From: an uncultured Chloroflexota bacterium | GTDB lineage: Bacteria; Chloroflexota; Dehalococcoidia; Lucifugimonadales; CAJWER01 | NCBI GenBank assembly: GCA_913030785.1 | Contig: CAJWER010000116.1 | Span: 1 to 8,928, forward strand | DNA: 8,928 bases | Reading direction: 5' to 3' | In this document: piece after piece, positions 4,916 to 8,928 of the stretch | Numbering within the stretch: the first letter of the stretch is position 1 | How the letters are laid out: every line of letters begins with the position of its first letter | The notes under the pieces: generated by a model | Told to the model about the DNA's origin: nothing | Database searches by the model: none | What the model saw: only the letters and a program-made list of their open reading frames with translations | Translations under genes and position numbers: made by a program

Positions 4916-6079
4916 CTACTTCTCAGGGGCGTATAGGCGGTTCAGGTTGGCGTGTCGGGCCGGGTCTAGATCGCGGCCTTTGAGCGCTGGGAAGTCTGGA
5001 CCGTAGCGATGGGCGCGGAACAGGGAGTTGATGGACTCTCCCGGCGCTCCTGACGCCTGGGGCGGTCCCTGGGTGAAGAAGGGGTTGATGTATTCCCACA
5101 CAACCTCTTTGTTGGCTGTGACCTCGAACATGCGGCCCGGCGTTCCCTCACAAATCATGGTGTTGCCGTTGGGCAGCCTCTGGGCGCTGGAGCATATGTG
5201 GGACCAGAAGCCTGTGGGCGGCTCCGCCTCGTAGGACCACTCGATTCTGTCTGTCTGTGGGTCCACCTCCAGCACCCTGGAGTAGCCCTCCGCGGACACG
5301 GTGGTTCGCAGGTCGCGCGGTGGCAGCCTGTGGTAGCCGTTGTCCAGTACGAGGATGTTGCCGGTGTCCAGCACAGTGGGGTTGTGTTGGTGGCCAAGCT
5401 CCCAGGTCCCCCAGCGCCACTTGATGGCCCCCGATGTCTTATCGGTAATTACCAGGTTGTTCAGGTGGCGGAAGCTCCCAACGACATTTCCGTCGGGCGT
5501 CGTGTCGATGCCGTTCACATATCCCCATATGCTGCGGGGGCACAGCGCACAGGGCACGTCTACTTCCGTGTCCATGTGCTCGTAGCCGAGCCATTCCCAG
5601 ACCGTGTCACCGTCCGGGGTGACCTCCCTGTACGCGTTGCCCCACATGCCGGACTCATGCTACGTACCAGGTATACCGCCACGGACCTTGCGAGCGGTCT
5701 CTGCGGGCACCAGGACGTGCCGGTTCAAAAGGGTGTTGCCATTGTCCAGGCGCTTGAAGTCGTGGTGCATGTACTCGTCCTCATGCCGCCACACGACGTT
5801 CCCGTCCCAATCCACCTCGTGCAGCTCTCCGCCCCCGGTGCCGAGGAATGTCGTTGGCTCCTTGCCCGTCTTGCTCAGGATGAGCAGGTTGCCGTTGGGC
5901 AGTAGTGTGATACCGCTGCCGGGCCTGTTCTCCAGCCTCCAGCGGTGACAGATGCGGCCCTCCATGTCGATGAGCCAGGCGTCGGTCCCGCCGTGGGGTG
6001 CGAACAGGGTATAGCCGCCACATGCAAGGGTCGGGTCGTAGCGAGTAACGCAGTCGTCCGGGGCTTTCGTCATGTACAT
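4916..6079 (-). pseudogene. Arylsulfotransferase-like beta-propeller protein with one in-frame TAG
   Basis: One reading frame of 387 sense-or-stop codons before the terminal TAG, interrupted by a TAG at 5662-5660 (codon 140) with no frameshift: the protein reads IPGT, stop, HESGMWGNAYREV and continues in family register. Repeated blade motifs mark a beta-propeller: LLPNGNLLIL, RLDNGNTLL, TTPDGNVVGS, VLDTGNILVLDNG, RLPNGNTMI. HHDFKRLDNGN and LGHQHNPTVLDTGN match the His-containing repeats of the ASST-like (arylsulfotransferase) family; CALC is a CxxC inside the second part. No signal peptide is seen. The start chosen is ATG at 6079, with AGAGG seven bases upstream; frames further up extend to 6154 but enter repeat-flanked sequence. 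Without the TAG it would be 386 residues. It may be a recent nonsense pseudogene, a strain polymorphism or a sequencing error. Substrate unknown; sulfotransferase activity is not established for most relatives. Confidence 0.7.
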
Positions 6080-6160
6080 GGGTGCGCCTCTAGAATCTAA
6101 GGGTTGATGCTCCGATATTAATAGAGGCCTGGGCGGTCTCGTTGTGCCCACCACAACACG

Positions 6161-6270
6161 ATGTCATCCCGAGGAGGCCCCGACGAAGCATCTGGGGCGG
6201 GGACCACGTCACCTACCATCATCGAGGGACCCCACATCCCCAGATCCTTCGCATCCGCTCAGGATGACAT
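6161..6270. repeat. MITE-like inverted repeat (GTCATCC...GGATGAC type)
   Basis: The left arm 6161-6204 begins ATGTCATCCCGAGGAGG and reads on to GCATCTGGGGCGGGG. The right arm 6226-6270 is its imperfect inverse, ending in GATCCTTCGCATCCGCTC then AGGATGACAT. The outer ATGTCATCC/GGATGACAT ends match exactly. This closely resembles the TGTCATCCTGAGCG-AAGGATCTGGGG dispersed elements common between genes in Chloroflexota and other genomes. Non-coding; probably a non-autonomous mobile or processed-palindrome element. Confidence 0.6.
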
Positions 6271-6357
6271 GCTCTTACCAGTAACGAGGAGATCCAACCG
6301 ACGATGGCTCTTTTCTCCGATATCCGAGGCACCGCTCACGGGAAGGCTAGCGCTCAT

Positions 6358-6432
6358 AAAAAAGGGGCCCGGGCTGCGAGCGACGCTCACCCGCCGAAGC
6401 GGTAGGTGCTCGCAGATGTTCAACCCGGGCCC
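6358..6432 (-). terminator. Long branched hairpin with U-tract on the minus strand
   Basis: On the minus strand GGGCCCGGG (6432-6424) pairs perfectly with CCCGGGCCC (6373-6365). Inside, TGCGAGC (6414-6408) pairs perfectly with GCTCGCA (6381-6375), with a one-sided 9-nt internal loop (TTGAACATC) facing a single G. The top carries CCGC-TTCG-GCGG, a stable UUCG tetraloop stem. Six T residues follow at 6363-6358. This has every mark of a strong intrinsic terminator, and more structure than a terminator needs. No minus-strand gene ends just upstream of it; the nearest unit is the aldolase gene beyond aroC. Confidence 0.65.
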
Positions 6433-6534
6433 GTTTAGCGTAGAGAATTAACGTGTCGGAGGCCTGTGCTAGATGATAGCATATAGCCTGCTGGGTAGAT
6501 GAATACGCGGTGCCAAACCCCCTCTAGGAGTTTT

Positions 6535-6540
6535 AAGGAA
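6535..6540 (+). promoter_or_regulatory. Ribosome binding site of aroC
   Basis: AAGGAA ends four bases before the ATG at 6545 and fixes the aroC start, which also yields the expected GNTFGHMFR N-terminus. Confidence 0.6.
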
Positions 6541-6544
6541 ACCG

Positions 6545-7630
6545 ATGGGAAACACCTTCGGACACATGTTTCGGATAACAACCTGGGGCGAGTCCCACGG
6601 TGATGCCGTTGGGGTGGTCATCGACGGCTGCCCGCCAGGTCTCGAACTGAGCCTCGACGACATCCAGCCGGAGCTAGACCGTCGCAAGCCGGGTCAGAGC
6701 AGGATCACCACACAGCGGCGCGAGTCCGACCGGGCCGAGATCCTGTCCGGCGTGTTCGAAGGCCTTACCCTCGGCACACCAATAATGATCGGGGTCTGGA
6801 ATGAGGACGCTCGTGGCAAAGACTACGAGCACATGCGGACCAAGTTCCGCCCTTCCCACGCGGACTACTCCTACATGGCCAAGTACGGTCTGCGTAACTG
6901 GAAAGGTGGCGGTCGTGCCAGCGCAAGGGAGACCATCGGGCGTGTAGCGGCGGCTGCGGTTGCGAAGAAGGTTCTTGCACAGCAGTTCGGCGTCGAGGTT
7001 GTCGGCTACGTGAAACAGGTGTCGACCTTGCACGCGGTGGTTGACCCCGATACGGTTACCCTAGCTGAGGTTGAGTCAAATATCGTGCGGTGTCCGGACC
7101 AGGACATGGCAGTTCGGATGATCGAGAGGATCGACGAGGCACGCAAGGACGGGGACACGCTGGGCGGCGTCGTGGAGGCGGTGGCCCGTGGTGTTCCTCC
7201 GGGCCTAGGAGAGCCGGTCTTCGACAAGCTCGAGGCCGACCTGGGCAAGGCCGTCCTATCGCTACCGGCATGCAAAGGCTTCGAGGTCGGTTCGGGGTTC
7301 GGCGGTGTCACCATGACGGGATCGCAGCACAACGATGCCTACTACAACGAGGATGGTCGTGTGCGGACTCGCACCAACCACTCGGGCGGCATCCAGGGCG
7401 GTATCTCGATCGGTGAGAATATTATAATACGCGCGGCCTTTAAGCCCGTCGCCACGATCATGAAGTCCCAGGAGACAGTAGACATCGAGGGCAACCCCAC
7501 GACCCTGGAGGGCAGGGGACGCCACGATCCGTGCGTGCTGCCCAGGGCAGTGCCAATGGTCGAAGCGATGATGGCGCTGGTTCTGGTGGACCACGCCATC
7601 AGGCAACGAGGTCAGCGGGGCGAGGTATAA
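6545..7630 (+). CDS. aroC: Chorismate synthase
   Basis: Complete 361-residue chorismate synthase, the last shikimate-pathway step, which removes phosphate from 5-enolpyruvylshikimate 3-phosphate by anti-1,4-elimination to give chorismate and needs reduced FMN. Signature 1 is GESHGD (15-20, catalytic His18). FRPSHADY (101-108) carries the second conserved His105. Signature 2 is GGGRASARETIGRVA (121-135). Signature 3 lies in RTNHSGGIQGGIS (276-288), and the C-terminal GRGRHDPCVLPRAVPMVEAM region (313-332) is typical. All key residues are present and the length is normal. It stands alone on the plus strand: no other shikimate gene is in the window. It ends 22 bp from the convergent aldolase gene with no terminator between them. 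Confidence 0.97.
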   Translation: MGNTFGHMFRITTWGESHGDAVGVVIDGCPPGLELSLDDIQPELDRRKPGQSRITTQRRESDRAEILSGVFEGLTLGTPIMIGVWNEDARGKDYEHMRTKFRPSHADYSYMAKYGLRNWKGGGRASARETIGRVAAAAVAKKVLAQQFGVEVVGYVKQVSTLHAVVDPDTVTLAEVESNIVRCPDQDMAVRMIERIDEARKDGDTLGGVVEAVARGVPPGLGEPVFDKLEADLGKAVLSLPACKGFEVGSGFGGVTMTGSQHNDAYYNEDGRVRTRTNHSGGIQGGISIGENIIIRAAFKPVATIMKSQETVDIEGNPTTLEGRGRHDPCVLPRAVPMVEAMMALVLVDHAIRQRGQRGEV

Positions 7631-7652
7631 CTGGCCCCGGACTACATGCCGT

Positions 7653-8681
7653 CTACCCCGCTACTACAGCTCCGGAGGCGTATTTGCCCTGGCGCGCCAT
7701 GCTGGAGGCTCGTGCCCTGGCAGCGAATGCGTCCTTCGCACTATCGATGTTCGCTGCGTCGCCACCCCAGGCTATGAGGGGAGCCGCCTGAAGGCCACGC
7801 CCGAATGAGAAGCTGAGCTCCCAGGGTGCGCCGACCTTTGCACCTTGCCTATTGATCGCGTTGAGGTTCTCGGTAGCCTCCTCATCGCCCTGGCCACCGG
7901 ATAGGAAAACGAGGCCCGGCACCGCTGCTGGCACCGTCGCCATGTAGCATTCAATTGATCGCTCACCGACCTCCGCCGAGTCTGCGCGATTGGCCGCGGA
8001 CTTGCCTGACAGTACCATGCTAGGCTTCAGCAGCGTGCCTTCCAGGACGACCAGCTGGGCCGCGAGCTGGACATATGTCTCACGAAGTGTCGCCTCGGTG
8101 ACCTCAAAGCACTTTGCAATGTCGTGGTCGCCGTCAATAAGCACCTCTGGCTCGACCATCGGTACGAGTCCGGCCTCCTGGCACAGGGCCGCGTATCGGG
8201 CCAGGGCGTGGGCATTGGCCGAAATGCAGCGGTCGCTGGGGATGCCCTCGCCGATCGTGATGACCGCGCGCCATTTAGCAAACCGCGCCCCGAGCTTGAA
8301 GTATTCGGCCAGCCGGTCCCGCAGCCCGTCGAGGCCCTCTGTAATCAGCTCACCAGGAGCGCCTGCCAGGGGTCTCGTGCTGTTGTCTACCTTGATCCCT
8401 GGAATGATGCCCTGGTCTCGAAGTACGTCGACCAGCGGCGTGCCGTCGGCCGCCTTCTGCCTCAGTGTCTCGTCATACAGGATGACGCCGCTGATATAGT
8501 CTGACGCGCCGTCGGTCCTGAACAACATCTCCCGGTAATCGCGCCGACTATCCTCGGTCGAGTCCACCCCTATGGAGTCGAAGCGCTTCTGGATGGTGGG
8601 GCCGCTCTCGTCTGCCGCCAGGATGCCCTTTGCTGGCGCCACCAGTTGTTGGGCTACAGATGCAAGTTGATGAATGTCCAT
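7653..8681 (-). CDS. Class I fructose-1,6-bisphosphate aldolase
   Basis: Complete 342-residue class I (Schiff-base, metal-independent) aldolase of the glycolytic PF00274 type, not the DhnA/FbaB type. It reversibly cleaves fructose 1,6-bisphosphate to glyceraldehyde 3-phosphate and dihydroxyacetone phosphate. The active-site signature VLEGTLLKPSM places the Schiff-base Lys at 219. Other residues match the rabbit enzyme with a shift of about ten: LAADES (Asp24), GIKVD (Lys97), AKWR (Lys136, Arg138), VEPE (Glu177), SGGQ (261-264) and SFGR (Arg295). It ends shortly after QGKYASG, so the roughly 20-residue C-terminal tail with the mobile tyrosine of animal enzymes is missing. The ATG has AAGGAG six bases upstream. 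It follows fbp by 75 bp on the same strand, and a co-transcribed pair for carbon flux at the FBP node is likely. Confidence 0.95.
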   Translation of the reverse strand: MDIHQLASVAQQLVAPAKGILAADESGPTIQKRFDSIGVDSTEDSRRDYREMLFRTDGASDYISGVILYDETLRQKAADGTPLVDVLRDQGIIPGIKVDNSTRPLAGAPGELITEGLDGLRDRLAEYFKLGARFAKWRAVITIGEGIPSDRCISANAHALARYAALCQEAGLVPMVEPEVLIDGDHDIAKCFEVTEATLRETYVQLAAQLVVLEGTLLKPSMVLSGKSAANRADSAEVGERSIECYMATVPAAVPGLVFLSGGQGDEEATENLNAINRQGAKVGAPWELSFSFGRGLQAAPLIAWGGDAANIDSAKDAFAARARASSMARQGKYASGAVVAG

Positions 8682-8685
8682 GGTC

Positions 8686-8693
8686 TGCTCCTT
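8686..8693 (-). promoter_or_regulatory. Ribosome binding site of the aldolase gene
   Basis: A near-perfect AAGGAG on the minus strand, six bases before the ATG at 8681. The rest of the 75-bp gap to fbp holds GGGGACTAGCCCC (8713-8725), a small hairpin candidate. A TAGACA/TAAATA promoter-like pair with a short 15-bp spacer overlaps the fbp end, but it is weak. Confidence 0.55.
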
Positions 8694-8756
8694 GTCCTGG
8701 GGGAACAGTGTTGGGGACTAGCCCCTCTGCACGCCCCACATATTTACTATGGTCCG

Positions 8757-8927
8757 CTACCTGTCTATTGTCGCCACTGTATCTTCAACCACGTCTCGGC
8801 TGCCAACGATTAACGGAGTCTGTTGGTGCAACCGCTGCGGCTGAACGTCCAGGATTCGTTCTGCGCCCGTCGATGCGGCGCCTCCGGCCTGTTTGGCGAT
8901 GTAGGCGAGCGGGTTAGCCTCGTACAT
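8757..8927 (-). CDS. fbp: Class I fructose-1,6-bisphosphatase, C-terminal fragment cut by window edge
   Basis: The last 56 residues of a class I FBPase, whose N-terminal part lies beyond the right edge. The fragment opens MYEANPLAYIAKQAGGAASTG, the highly conserved substrate-binding segment of the family (MYEANPMA-x-I-x-EQAGG-x-AS-x-G), followed by ERILDVQPQRLHQQTPLIVGS, which matches the family ERILDI-P--LHQRVP-I-GS ending, then DVVEDTVATIDR and a TAG stop. The enzyme hydrolyses fructose 1,6-bisphosphate to fructose 6-phosphate in gluconeogenesis or the Calvin cycle. Here Lys replaces the common Glu before QAGG. The gene continues upstream, so the Met at 8927 is internal. Downstream on the same strand is the class I aldolase, the enzyme that makes its substrate. 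Confidence 0.92.
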   Translation of the reverse strand: MYEANPLAYIAKQAGGAASTGAERILDVQPQRLHQQTPLIVGSRDVVEDTVATIDR

Positions 8928-8928
8928 A

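Larger units (their letters stand above)
6080..6544. other. Intergenic region with two structured elements
   Basis: 465 bp between the propeller gene and aroC without a credible gene; the short open frames on both strands match nothing I recognise. It holds a MITE-like inverted repeat (6161-6270) and a U-tract hairpin (6358-6432), listed separately. Closer to aroC, TGCTAGATGATAGCA (6467-6481) is a small inverted repeat that also contains a possible extended -10 (TGATAGCAT, 6474-6482). I could not find a convincing -35, so the aroC promoter is only suggested. Confidence 0.5.

Noticed and set aside
4801..4983. A short plus-strand open frame in the mobA upstream gap
   Set aside because: It runs through the inverted-repeat element and into the end of the propeller gene, with no ribosome-binding site and a repeat-derived composition.
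5198..5905. A 235-codon plus-strand open frame over the propeller gene
   Set aside because: It is antisense to the arylsulfotransferase-like repeats, which continue across the TAG. It has no start signal or recognisable domain. It might be tempting because the sense gene is interrupted, but its composition is that of a shadow.
4916..6154. Genome-wide TAG recoding (for example pyrrolysine) to explain the internal TAG
   Set aside because: TAG is the terminal stop of several other genes in this window, including AOR, aldolase and fbp, and the residue is not in a methyltransferase-like context.
655..6270. A CRISPR array among the repeats
   Set aside because: The three repeat elements differ from one another, are single palindromic units and have no regular spacing or spacers.
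6364..6432. A tRNA, T-box or known riboswitch upstream of aroC
   Set aside because: TTCAACCC looks a little like a T-arm, but no cloverleaf can be drawn and no T-box TGG-ACC motif is present. The U-tract is on the opposite strand, so it does not read as an aroC attenuator.

Overview
The window reads as a piece of a bacterial chromosome of moderately high GC content. It is densely coded, often starts genes with TTG or GTG, and carries dispersed inverted-repeat elements between genes. The repeat types and gene mix look to me like Chloroflexota (Dehalococcoidia-like lineages). That is an impression from gene style, not a phylogenetic result.

Left part (1-4740). The 3' part of a ribokinase gene (rbsK, + strand) meets a six-gene minus-strand operon tail to tail. 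In transcription order the operon is mobA (GTP:molybdopterin guanylyltransferase type), a MoaD-type sulfur carrier, a full-length tungsten aldehyde:ferredoxin oxidoreductase (AOR family, all four cluster cysteines present), a small cupin, a NuoE-type [2Fe-2S] subunit and a stand-alone NuoF-N-type thioredoxin-like [2Fe-2S] domain. The spacing is 38, 5, 15, 61 and 1 bp, so this is one transcription unit. The first two genes would help make the pterin cofactor, the AOR is the catalyst, and the last two are electron carriers resembling the front end of a NADH-dehydrogenase module without its FMN/NADH-binding body. The mobA start looks leaderless. The two intercistronic junctions ahead of moaD and AOR both fold into hairpins that include the ribosome-binding site. 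The last gene runs through a C/G-rich repeat into the rbsK coding sequence.

Middle (4740-6545). An inverted-repeat element lies upstream of mobA. A minus-strand gene for an arylsulfotransferase-like beta-propeller protein follows, interrupted in frame by a single TAG. A 465-bp intergenic region then holds a MITE-like inverted repeat and a long, strong hairpin ending in a U-tract on the minus strand.

Right part (6545-8928). Intact aroC (chorismate synthase, + strand) faces a minus-strand pair: class I fructose-1,6-bisphosphate aldolase and, running off the right edge, the C-terminal 56 residues of class I fructose-1,6-bisphosphatase. The last two form a glycolysis/gluconeogenesis unit. No terminator separates aldolase from aroC, so the U-tract hairpin upstream of aroC may be where that transcript ends after crossing aroC in antisense.
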